DNA from: Actinomycetota bacterium
GTDB taxonomy: Bacteria; Actinomycetota; Humimicrobiia; Humimicrobiales; Humimicrobiaceae
Length of the DNA stretch: 12,336 bases
Direction of reading: 5' to 3'
Assembly: GCA_023379515.1 (NCBI GenBank)
Contig: JAMCQQ010000371.1
Location: 1-12,336 of the forward strand
A program made the translations under genes and the position numbers. The notes under the pieces were generated by a model. The model worked only from the letters and a program-made list of their open reading frames with translations, was not told the DNA's origin and made no database searches. The stretch's first letter is position 1; every line of letters begins with the position of its first letter. Below are positions 7,214-12,336 of the stretch, piece after piece.

Positions 7214-7286
7214 GCGTCTGTAGCTCAACGGATAGAGCAACTCCCTTCTAAGGAGTAGGTTGTGGGTTCGATTCCCGCCAGACGCG
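7214..7286 (+). tRNA. tRNA-Arg (TCT)
   Basis: Cloverleaf of 73 bases: acceptor GCGTCTG/CAGACGC with discriminator G, D stem GCTC/GAGC, anticodon stem ACTCC/GGAGT with loop CTTCTAA (anticodon TCT), T loop TTCGATT. CCA is not encoded. First of three tandem tRNAs. Confidence 0.95.
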
Positions 7287-7310
7287 CATTAAAAACAAAG
7301 TTATTTCTTT

Positions 7311-7384
7311 CGGGGACTAGCTCAGTTGGCTAGAGCGCACGGTTTGGGACCGTGAGGTCGGAGGTTCAAGTCCTCTGTCCCCGA
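7311..7384 (+). tRNA. tRNA-Pro (TGG)
   Basis: Cloverleaf of 74 bases: acceptor CGGGGAC/GTCCCCG with discriminator A, D stem GCTC/GAGC, anticodon stem CACGG/CCGTG with loop TTTGGGA (anticodon TGG), T arm with TTCAAGT. CCA is not encoded. It follows tRNA-Arg by 24 bases, probably in one transcript. Confidence 0.95.
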
Positions 7385-7430
7385 CACTTGCAAATTATTA
7401 GCGGAAAATTTAAAATTAGATTCTGTATAC

Positions 7431-7501
7431 GCGGGTGTAGTTCAATGGTAGAACACAACTTTTCCAAAGTTGATACGAGGGTTCGATTCCCTTCTCCCGC
7501 T
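7431..7501 (+). tRNA. tRNA-Gly (TCC)
   Basis: Cloverleaf of 71 bases: acceptor GCGGGTG/CTCCCGC with discriminator T, D stem GTTC/GAAC, anticodon stem CAACT/AGTTG with loop TTTCCAA (anticodon TCC), T stem GAGGG/CCCTT. There is a T-T mismatch at pair 6:67 of the acceptor stem. CCA is not encoded. Last tRNA of the cluster; its end lies six bases from the convergent stop of the next gene. Confidence 0.93.
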
Positions 7502-7507
7502 CAAATA

Positions 7508-7888
7508 TTACTTCGCGCTTGGAGAAGCAACATTTTCTTCTGATGTTCCCTGATAGTTAAATGTTCTTGATAAGCTTTTTGTTTGATCCTGTGAAACCGT
7601 ACTCTGAATTCTTAAATCAAACTTAACCTCACCTTTTGACAGGTTATATAGACATGCAGAGTTATTGCTGTAATCAGACCATGTGTTGTTATTAATCCTA
7701 TATGACCAAACAACAGAGCAGTAGTTTGGATCATCATACTTAATTGTTATACAAACAGGGTTATCACTAACTGTTTCTCCTTCGGAGGGATATGAAATAC
7801 TAATTGGTCCAACTGTTTTTTTACAATTAGCAATCGGGGTGATTGCAGTTTTTACAGGTTGAACTTTACTTTGGGAATCAGACGGCAC
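7508..7888 (-). CDS. Extracellular part of a frameshifted membrane-anchored protein
   Basis: From a GTG at 7888 this gives 126 residues, but the frame stays open back to 7960 and its missing N-terminus is found in the other frame (7935-8084). The extra upstream part is Pro/Thr-rich (IQPTPPPGKE), a typical linker. The body has alternating polar/hydrophobic strands (GPISISYPSEGETV, PVCITIKYDD, VVWSYRINNNTW, EVKFDLRIQSTV) and four Cys (22, 46, 57 and 79), suggesting a small beta-sandwich held by disulfides outside the cell. The family is unknown. The GTG start is unlikely to be the natural one: it has no Shine-Dalgarno site or promoter and would lose the anchor. It converges on the tRNA cluster. 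Confidence 0.55.
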   Translation of the reverse strand: MPSDSQSKVQPVKTAITPIANCKKTVGPISISYPSEGETVSDNPVCITIKYDDPNYCSVVWSYRINNNTWSDYSNNSACLYNLSKGEVKFDLRIQSTVSQDQTKSLSRTFNYQGTSEENVASPSAK

Positions 7889-7934
7889 TGTTTGAATAAT
7901 TATTTCTTTACCGGGCGGAGGAGTTGGCTGAATA

Positions 7935-8084
7935 TTACTTTTGCCATTTTTTTTGTAAGTTTAGAATGTTCGTCAAAATCACGGTTAGAAGAACAGGAAC
8001 CGTAAGTATCGCAACAATAAAATCTATATGATGTTTTTTATTTTGTAGGCGCGAAAATAACTCTTTAAAATTTGAAAATATCAT
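7935..8084 (-). CDS. N-terminal anchor part of the same frameshifted gene
   Basis: An ATG at 8084 opens a 49-codon frame with a Lys/Arg/His-rich start and one strong transmembrane helix at about 22-43 (IVAILTVPVLLTVILTNI), then LQKKWQK and a stop. The helix ends right at a run of eight A on the coding strand. Removing one A joins it in frame to the linker and ectodomain encoded downstream, giving a protein of about 191 residues with a cytoplasmic tail, one membrane helix, Pro-rich linker and outer domain. Taken alone it would be an anchor with no domain. Stop codons upstream of 8084 in this frame exclude a longer start. Confidence 0.55.
   Translation of the reverse strand: MIFSNFKELFSRLQNKKHHIDFIVAILTVPVLLTVILTNILNLQKKWQK
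7947..7954 (-). repeat. A8 homopolymer at the frameshift
   Basis: Eight T on the plus strand (eight A in the message) exactly where the anchor and ectodomain frames change. One A fewer restores a single frame. It could be a sequencing error, a phase-variable tract or a transcriptional slippage site. Confidence 0.6.
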
Positions 8085-8149
8085 AAATAATTTCGTTATG
8101 GAATTTCGGGGAAATTAACGAATCCAAAGCTAGTATATCAAAACAGCAA

Positions 8150-8177
8150 TTGATCCGTCAACCAAAAATGCTATAAT
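8150..8177 (+). promoter_or_regulatory. Promoter of the DUF475 gene, predicted leaderless
   Basis: TTGATC at 8150-8155, 16-bp spacer, TATAAT at 8172-8177 with TG extension (8169-8170). Seven bases then lead to the ATG at 8185. No Shine-Dalgarno site. Confidence 0.7.
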
Positions 8178-8184
8178 TTTTACT

Positions 8185-9105
8185 ATGTCTTTATCCGCAA
8201 TTATTCTGACAGTTCTCGGATTATCTCTTTTTGAAATTGTTTCAAGTATTGATAACGCTGTTATAAATGCAGAAGTTCTATCCACGATGGGCCAAAAAGC
8301 ACGAAGATGGTTCATGTCCTGGGGTATACTTTTTGCTGTATTTGTAGTTAGAGGTCTTCTTCCTCTTATAATAATTCTATTAACAATTCCCAATATCGGG
8401 ATTATGGGAGCATTGACTGCAACATTCAGCAATGACCCGCAAATTGCAAAAGCAATTCAAGAACATTCTGCTCTTCCTCTTGCAGTAGGGGGAACTTTCT
8501 TAATTTTTATATTTTTGCACTGGCTTTTTGTCGAACCAAAAAACTACGGACTTAAAGCCGAAAGGTTTTTTCATTCCCAGGCAATTTGGTTTTACAGTCT
8601 TGTTTCAATTTTACTGGCTTTCTTAGTCTGGCAGGGACTTAGAATAAATACGATGATTGCCTTCGGTGTTGTATTAGGATCTACAGTTTTTTTTATAACT
8701 CATGGGTTTAAACAGTTTGCCGAGGCCGAAGAATCAACGCTTTCCTCAAGTCAAAAAACAGACTGGAGTAAAATTTTGTATCTTGAAGTTATAGACGCAT
8801 CGTTTTCTATTGATGGTGTATTCGGAGCATTCGCTTTTACTTTTTCCGTACTTTTAATCTTTTTGGGAAATAGTTTGGGAGCACTTGTTTTAAGACAATT
8901 AACGATTAGCAATATTTCAAGAATTAAAAAATATAAATATCTTAAAAATGGGGCTATGTACTCGATACTTGTTTTAGGTTCGGTTATGTTACTTGATGTT
9001 TACGGAGCAGACATACCCTCAATTATTTCTCCTGTAGCAACATTCTTAATTGTTGGAGGATTTTTTTATAAATCAAGGCTTGACATGAATAAAGAGGTTA
9101 GTTAA
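8185..9105 (+). CDS. DUF475 / TerC-like integral membrane protein
   Basis: 306 residues, about seven to eight hydrophobic helices, matching the DUF475 group of the TerC/LysE-type membrane proteins. The diagnostic acidic motifs occur twice, once per half: FEIVSSIDNAV (Glu17, Asp23) and LEVIDASFSIDGVFGAFAF (Glu201, Asp204, Asp210), as expected from internal duplication. TerC relatives are linked to tellurite resistance and metal (e.g. manganese) export; the DUF475 branch has no firm substrate, so metal-ion transport is an inference. The start is set by the promoter seven bases upstream. Its stop overlaps that of the convergent VOC gene by 8 bp. Confidence 0.88.
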   Translation: MSLSAIILTVLGLSLFEIVSSIDNAVINAEVLSTMGQKARRWFMSWGILFAVFVVRGLLPLIIILLTIPNIGIMGALTATFSNDPQIAKAIQEHSALPLAVGGTFLIFIFLHWLFVEPKNYGLKAERFFHSQAIWFYSLVSILLAFLVWQGLRINTMIAFGVVLGSTVFFITHGFKQFAEAEESTLSSSQKTDWSKILYLEVIDASFSIDGVFGAFAFTFSVLLIFLGNSLGALVLRQLTISNISRIKKYKYLKNGAMYSILVLGSVMLLDVYGADIPSIISPVATFLIVGGFFYKSRLDMNKEVS

Positions 9106-9502
9106 GTATTTTTCTTGAATCCTGGAAACTGTGCTGAATAAGTTGAACGTAATTCCCCTCAATATCCCTAAATGTCGCAACTTTTCCTAAATCCTCTATG
9201 CAATAAGGATCCTGAATTTTTTTTACACCCAAATCATCAAATTTTCTGACTTCATAATCTATCCTATCAACTTCAAAGTTTAAAATATTATGTCCGATAT
9301 CATCTTTTAATCTCTCTGATCCGTCAACTATGTATAAGACGCTTCCTTTGTCCATCTCAAATGAAAACAGTTCCTTGTTTCCGGCAACAATACCTCTAAA
9401 AGTAAGGGTCAATCCGACTTTTTCAATATAAAATTTAGCCAATTCTCTAGCGTTTCCACTTACTAGAAGCATTGCAGCATTATTTTCAATCCCTTTAATC
9501 AT
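9098..9502 (-). CDS. VOC-fold protein (glyoxalase/bleomycin-resistance-like)
   Basis: 134 residues in the vicinal-oxygen-chelate pattern of two beta-alpha-beta-beta-beta units: AAMLLVSGNARELAKFYIEKVGL in the first half, and ATFRDIEGNYVQLIQ closing the second. A Glu and His at the classical metal positions are not all clear, so substrate and metal use cannot be named; relatives include dioxygenases, fosfomycin and bleomycin resistance proteins and many of unknown role. The start at 9502 (MIKGIENN) has a strong AGGAG site five bases upstream (9508-9512, minus strand), better than the TTG at 9553 that would add 17 unconserved residues. This is one of two genes here with a clear Shine-Dalgarno site. 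Confidence 0.8.
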   Translation of the reverse strand: MIKGIENNAAMLLVSGNARELAKFYIEKVGLTLTFRGIVAGNKELFSFEMDKGSVLYIVDGSERLKDDIGHNILNFEVDRIDYEVRKFDDLGVKKIQDPYCIEDLGKVATFRDIEGNYVQLIQHSFQDSRKILN

Positions 9503-9507
9503 ATTTT

Positions 9508-9512
9508 CTCCT
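9508..9512 (-). promoter_or_regulatory. Shine-Dalgarno site of the VOC gene
   Basis: AGGAG on the minus strand, five bases before the ATG at 9502. It decides the start and contrasts with the leaderless arrangement of most neighbours. Confidence 0.75.
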
Positions 9513-9602
9513 TTTCTTATTAAGGATCTTAAAAAGAAACATTTAAGGACCAATTAGGAGAAAGTAACAAAGAGGTAAGAAGTTAAGTTAACTAAATTAG
9601 TA

Positions 9603-9693
9603 CCCTCCATGCACTTCTATTCGAACACCTTTTAGCCTGGTTATCCGAAATATATAGAGCTTACAAGGGCAATTTGGATTATAACACGGAGGG
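9603..9693 (+). promoter_or_regulatory. Possible leader hairpin masking the Shine-Dalgarno site of the PLD-like gene
   Basis: CCCTCC at 9603-9608 is perfectly complementary to GGAGGG at 9688-9693, the ribosome site of the gene starting at 9699; after one mismatch two further pairs (TG/CA) form. A short internal stem TTCG (9620-9623)/CGAA (9646-9649) lies in the loop. If the transcript starts upstream of 9603, initiation would be occluded when this stem forms. No known riboswitch is recognised, and a weak TATAAC at 9680-9685 could instead start transcription downstream. Confidence 0.3.
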
Positions 9694-9698
9694 AAATT

Positions 9699-10139
9699 AT
9701 GAATAACTCACAACTTCATACAGAAAAAACATTTTACTTGGCGTTTATAGAAGATTTGGCAAACTGTAAAGAAGAAGTAATTATAGAAAGCCCATTTATT
9801 ACAACCGAGCGTGTAAATATTTTCATTCCAATAATCGATAAGCTTCTCAGTCGCGGAATTAAAATAGTTGTTATGACTAGAGACCCGATAGAACATAACA
9901 ACACGATGGAAGAACAATCAGAGGAAGTTATACGAACATTTGAAATTATGGGAGTCCAAACTTTAATTTGCGTCGGAAATCATCATAGAAAACTTGCAAT
10001 CCTTGACCGGAAAATTTTATGGGAGGGAAGCTTGAATATTTTATCCCAAACAAAAAGCAGGGAGATTATGAGAAGAATCGAAGACAAGGGACTTACGATG
10101 GAAATGTTTAATTTCCTAAAATTAGGAAGGTTTATTTAG
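9699..10139 (+). CDS. Single-HKD phospholipase-D-like protein
   Basis: 146 residues. A first part (EEVIIESPFITTERVNIFIPIIDKLLSRGIKIVVMTR) matches the PLD-fold opening strand and helix, and the catalytic HxKx4D motif follows as His96-Arg-Lys98 to Asp103, then GSLN at 110-113. Proteins with one HKD act as dimers, or resemble the C-terminal PLD domain of some helicases; members are nucleases or phosphodiesterases. Nuclease action is likely but not shown. It starts with a strong GGAGGG ribosome site five bases before the ATG. The stop overlaps that of the convergent XRE regulator gene by 8 bp. It could be a free-standing domain cut from a larger helicase gene, since its sequence ends soon after the motif. 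Confidence 0.75.
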   Translation: MNNSQLHTEKTFYLAFIEDLANCKEEVIIESPFITTERVNIFIPIIDKLLSRGIKIVVMTRDPIEHNNTMEEQSEEVIRTFEIMGVQTLICVGNHHRKLAILDRKILWEGSLNILSQTKSREIMRRIEDKGLTMEMFNFLKLGRFI

Positions 10140-10344
10140 TAATTTCGGAGAGATCAACGCTTAAAGCGTCAGCTATTCTTTGTAATTTCTCAGAAGACGT
10201 AGTAACCTCGCCTCTCTCTATAACTGCGAAGTAATTTACATTAATTTTTGCCTTCTTAGCCACTTGAGCCTGAGTCAAATTTGCCTTTTCTCTAATCTCT
10301 TTTATTCTTTTTCCTGCTTTCTCTCGAAACTTTACGCTATCCAT
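10132..10344 (-). CDS. XRE-family helix-turn-helix regulator
   Basis: A 70-residue single-domain HTH_3 (Cro/C1-type) protein: GKRIKEIREKANLTQAQVAKKAKINVNYFAVIERGE followed by SSEKLQRIADALSVDLSEI, the five-helix core with recognition helix around residues 33-45. It binds DNA as a dimer. There is no extra domain for ligand or protease control, as in the small regulators of restriction-modification, toxin-antitoxin and phage modules. Its own promoter is an extended -10 eight bases before the ATG. Targets are not evident; the divergent gap at 11620-11685 is one candidate. Confidence 0.9.
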   Translation of the reverse strand: MDSVKFREKAGKRIKEIREKANLTQAQVAKKAKINVNYFAVIERGEVTTSSEKLQRIADALSVDLSEITK

Positions 10345-10352
10345 ATGTCGAT

Positions 10353-10361
10353 ATTATATCA
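10353..10361 (-). promoter_or_regulatory. Extended -10 promoter element of the XRE gene, predicted leaderless
   Basis: TG-n-TATAAT on the minus strand (10361-10353), eight bases before the ATG at 10344. No good -35. Confidence 0.6.
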
Positions 10362-10392
10362 CTTCTGTCTTTGATCTATTTTATAGGACTAG

Positions 10393-10661
10393 TTTTAGAT
10401 ACAAATTGGAGAATTATTTTTACTTATGCAAGAACAACCAGGATTTAGATACCAGTCAATAGAAATGAGAAAGTCTCCAAATAGAAAAGCGTGGTGGATA
10501 TTAGGAATTCTAATCTTGTTGCTTTTTGCCATTTTTCTTTTCAGAATCCTGAACTAATTTAATCAAATCCTCCTCTTTTTCATATGCTTTTAATCTTCCC
10601 TGAAGAAAACCTATTCTATAATTTATTCCTTCAGTCATTAACCTCCAATTTGTATCTAAAA
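10393..10661. repeat. 19-bp perfect inverted repeat with 231-bp loop
   Basis: The arm at 10393-10411 (TTTTAGATACAAATTGGAG) is repeated exactly on the other strand at 10661-10643. The right arm is coding sequence of the zinc-ribbon protein (LDTNW, residues 321-325); the left arm lies upstream of the small membrane protein ORF. Flanking bases do not match. Confidence 0.8.
10426..10557 (+). CDS. 43-residue single-pass membrane protein
   Basis: An ATG at 10426 opens a 43-codon frame: a polar, basic N-terminus (QEQPGFRYQSIEMRKSPNRK) and one strong hydrophobic helix at about 22-42 with a Trp-Trp entry and Arg40 near the end. Such composition fits a real small membrane protein with its N-terminus in the cytosol (positive-inside). 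Its 3' end overlaps the opposite-strand zinc-ribbon gene by 48 bp (10510-10557). Initiation signals are weak: TATTTT ends five bases before the ATG and a GGAG lies 14 bases upstream. No family recognised. Confidence 0.5.
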   Translation: MQEQPGFRYQSIEMRKSPNRKAWWILGILILLLFAIFLFRILN

Positions 10662-11619
10662 GAGTTTTGTTAATTAATTTCTTTAAAATATTCTTACTGT
10701 CATATTCACTTTTTGATCCTGCGTCTCTCACGGTAAAAGTTACAATTACTTGTTGTCCGAATTCCGGGGAGGACAGTTCAAATTTCATATATTTTTCCTT
10801 TTCAAGACTGTCAGCTAGTATTTTTTCCAGGTCAACGACAGTTAATTTCTTCAGAGCTGCAACCTTATTGTAAAGTTCTTTATTTTCATCTTTTTCTTTA
10901 TGCCTAATAATTAATTCTTCCAATTGTTTCAGATTAGCAATGCTTTCTACGTATTCTCCTCCCTCTTCATCTGACAAGCAGAATGTACTTCGATATTTTT
11001 CCAGGAGTCTCTTGCCTTCCGTGTCTTTTTCTCTTCGCTCTGCTTGATCTTTTTCTAAATCTTCAATATCTATCTCCTTAAAATTACAATTACCACATTT
11101 CCTTGTCCATGTAATCTTATCGTCGTCTCTTTTGATGCTTGTCTTTATCTCATTACTGCATTTCGGGCAAGGATCGAGCTTGGATATCCGCTCTTCCCCA
11201 GTATTATAAAAAGCAACTTTTTTATGACATTTATTGCAGGGAAAAAAGAAAATAACTCTTAATGGTTTATCGCTAAAATCATCAAGTGTCTTAAAATCAG
11301 AAAGAAGCTCAGCGCCACAGGTGGGGCAAAAAATATCGGAAGGTGCAGAGGTATTATCATAGAACTCCTGCTTTTCCTGGTCTTCTTGAATTAAATTATT
11401 AATTGTTTCTTGCTTATTTTTCCATCTTTCGCCTTTAATAAAGTAAATATCGTAGTCATAAGCTATATTTATTGCTTTTAACTTATCTTTTTGATTATCC
11501 GCTTTTGCCTTTTTATACTCCTTAGCCCAAAAGTCATTGCTCCACAAACATTTTTTTATTGTGGTTAGATCATAAAGATCTTCGTAGTATCGCCGGTTCT
11601 TAAGTAATTGATGATCCAT
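10510..11619 (-). CDS. Two-zinc-ribbon protein of unknown function
   Basis: 369 residues. Two Cys4 zinc ribbons are visible: CPTC (98-101) with CNKC (128-131), and CPKC (151-154) with CGNC (175-178). Before them is a Lys/Tyr-rich helical region (KKCLWSNDFWAKEYKKAKADN) and after them a charged, probably coiled-coil stretch (about 185-275), then a C-terminal part with beta strands (FGQQVIVTFTV, 288-298) and RIGFLQGRLKAYEKEEDL. The ribbons suggest nucleic-acid or protein binding; no catalytic motif is seen and I do not recognise the family. It is divergent, with a 66-bp gap, from a PLD-domain gene, which suggests shared control or function. A TAGAAT box lies 11 bases before the ATG. Confidence 0.65.
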   Translation of the reverse strand: MDHQLLKNRRYYEDLYDLTTIKKCLWSNDFWAKEYKKAKADNQKDKLKAINIAYDYDIYFIKGERWKNKQETINNLIQEDQEKQEFYDNTSAPSDIFCPTCGAELLSDFKTLDDFSDKPLRVIFFFPCNKCHKKVAFYNTGEERISKLDPCPKCSNEIKTSIKRDDDKITWTRKCGNCNFKEIDIEDLEKDQAERREKDTEGKRLLEKYRSTFCLSDEEGGEYVESIANLKQLEELIIRHKEKDENKELYNKVAALKKLTVVDLEKILADSLEKEKYMKFELSSPEFGQQVIVTFTVRDAGSKSEYDSKNILKKLINKTLLDTNWRLMTEGINYRIGFLQGRLKAYEKEEDLIKLVQDSEKKNGKKQQD

Positions 11620-11636
11620 GGCTAATTATTATTCTA

Positions 11637-11683
11637 AACCAATCGGTTCTATGTTATAAGCTGTTTTTTTGATAGAATTGGTT
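11637..11683. promoter_or_regulatory. Inverted AACCAAT/ATTGGTT pair in the divergent promoter gap
   Basis: AACCAAT (11637-11643) and ATTGGTT (11677-11683) face each other between the zinc-ribbon and PLD-domain genes, each next to the -10 box of the nearer gene. The gap also has a 13-base near-repeat (11641-11653 and 11676-11688). A candidate operator, unproven. Confidence 0.25.
11670..11678 (+). promoter_or_regulatory. Extended -10 promoter element of the PLD-domain gene, predicted leaderless
   Basis: TG-n-TAGAAT at 11670-11678, seven bases before the ATG at 11686. No Shine-Dalgarno site. Confidence 0.5.
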
Positions 11684-11685
11684 CA

Positions 11686-12336
11686 ATGACTCTTATAGAC
11701 AACCGTAATCAAACCCTGCAGCAGTCTTTAAAGAATGCTCTGGAGTCTGCTGATAAGGTTGATATAGCAGTTGGATTTTTTTACTTTTCTGGCTTCCAAG
11801 CTCTATTTGAACAATTAAAGGATAAAAAGGTAAGGATATTAGTAGGCCTGGAAGTAGATCCTCAATTAGTTTCTCAAATCGCTCAATATGCTAAGGATGG
11901 AGATGAAGACCTATCTCGTTGGCAACCAAGAAGACCTACAACATCAAGAACTGCATTAAAACTTAATTATATCGATTCATTTGTCGGGTTTATGAACGAT
12001 AGCGATATTTTTGATAATGAAAAATCAAATGAAGTTTTTGACCTTTATATTGAAAAGATTAAAAATGGTAGCCTTGAAATTAGGAAGACAGTAGAGGGTT
12101 ATCATGGAAAGTTTTATATTTCTCACAATAAAAAAGAATCTTCACAAAATGGTGACTTTCCCGGCACTGTCTTTATGGGGTCAAGTAACCTCACATATCG
12201 TGGGTTAATAGGACAGGGAGAACTAAACGATGCTAGCCGGGAAAAAGCTAAATTTGAAGAATATCAGAAAGAATTTGAGCTAATGTGGGACGAGTCTCAT
12301 TCTATTTCTATCGCTGATGCAAACACGTCTTTTGGA
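11686..12336 (+). CDS. PLD-domain N-terminus of a probable SNF2/superfamily-2 helicase (partial)
   Basis: 217 residues are seen and the frame is still open at the window end, so the gene is truncated there. The sequence follows the N-terminal PLD-like module of bacterial PLD-helicases: ALESADKVDIAVGFFYFSGFQALFEQL, KVRILVGLEVDPQLV, a long helical insert, then TVEGYHGKFYI with the His-x-Lys pair (His141, Lys143), and VFMGSSNLTYRGL (the GSSN strand). In the family a SNF2/DEAD helicase follows, often in defence or restriction-like loci; here the helicase part lies beyond the window and is inferred. The start is supported by the -10 box seven bases upstream. It is divergent from the zinc-ribbon gene. 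Confidence 0.8.
   Translation, partial: MTLIDNRNQTLQQSLKNALESADKVDIAVGFFYFSGFQALFEQLKDKKVRILVGLEVDPQLVSQIAQYAKDGDEDLSRWQPRRPTTSRTALKLNYIDSFVGFMNDSDIFDNEKSNEVFDLYIEKIKNGSLEIRKTVEGYHGKFYISHNKKESSQNGDFPGTVFMGSSNLTYRGLIGQGELNDASREKAKFEEYQKEFELMWDESHSISIADANTSFG

Noticed and set aside
7352..7543. Open plus-strand frame across the tRNA cluster
   Set aside because: It is made of tRNA-Pro and tRNA-Gly sequence read as protein; no independent support.
8130..8432. Minus-strand open frame overlapping the start of the DUF475 gene
   Set aside because: It is antisense to a well-supported membrane protein and shows no domain or start signal; the same holds for other antisense frames inside the deacetylase, rarA, rhomboid, deformylase, PLD-like and zinc-ribbon genes.
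9554..9610. 18-codon minus-strand frame from an ATG at 9610
   Set aside because: No ribosome site, no promoter and no recognisable composition; probably chance.
1..12336. CRISPR array, insertion sequence or prophage genes
   Set aside because: No regularly spaced repeats, transposase or structural phage genes were seen. The HNH and XRE genes alone do not establish a mobile element.

Overview
The window is an AT-rich, gene-dense bacterial chromosome segment using the standard code: the rhomboid gene ends in TGA, and no frame needs TGA read as sense. Small proteins, very short intergenic gaps, three convergent gene pairs whose stop codons overlap by 4-8 bp, tRNAs mostly lacking an encoded CCA, and a mix of ATP-cone nuclease, CE4 deacetylase, DUF475 membrane protein and divergent deformylase all suggest a reduced-genome lineage of the Candidatus Patescibacteria/CPR type, perhaps Microgenomates-like. 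That placement is an inference from overall character; there is no rRNA or ribosomal protein here to test it. No intergenic stretch exceeds about 150 bases.

Left part (1-5,100): a restriction-endonuclease-fold gene whose ATP-cone N-terminus is cut by in-frame stops; dinB (translesion polymerase); a small HNH-type protein; a membrane-anchored CE4 polysaccharide deacetylase; rarA (AAA+ fork-maintenance ATPase); and a DinB/DfsB-fold protein. Two of these (dinB, rarA) concern replication through damage, and two more are nuclease-like.

Middle (5,100-8,100): a short Gly-rich basic protein of unknown role; a divergent peptide deformylase; tRNA-His; a rhomboid protease; a tRNA cluster Arg(TCT)-Pro(TGG)-Gly(TCC); and a membrane-anchored surface protein split into two frames at a run of eight A.

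Right part (8,100-12,336): a DUF475/TerC-like membrane protein; a VOC-fold protein; a single-HKD PLD-like protein; an XRE regulator; a 43-residue one-helix membrane protein; a two-zinc-ribbon protein of unknown family; and, divergent from it, the start of a PLD-domain protein that resembles the N-terminus of PLD-helicases and runs off the window. This right end looks accessory and could be the edge of a defence or mobile module.

The most consistent signal not explained by the gene list is promoter placement. Eight protein genes have a good or extended -10 hexamer ending only 6-9 bases before the ATG, so their mRNAs should start at or within about three bases of the initiation codon (leaderless). 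In contrast, the adjacent VOC and PLD-like genes have strong Shine-Dalgarno sites. The two tRNA transcription units show the same -10 type.
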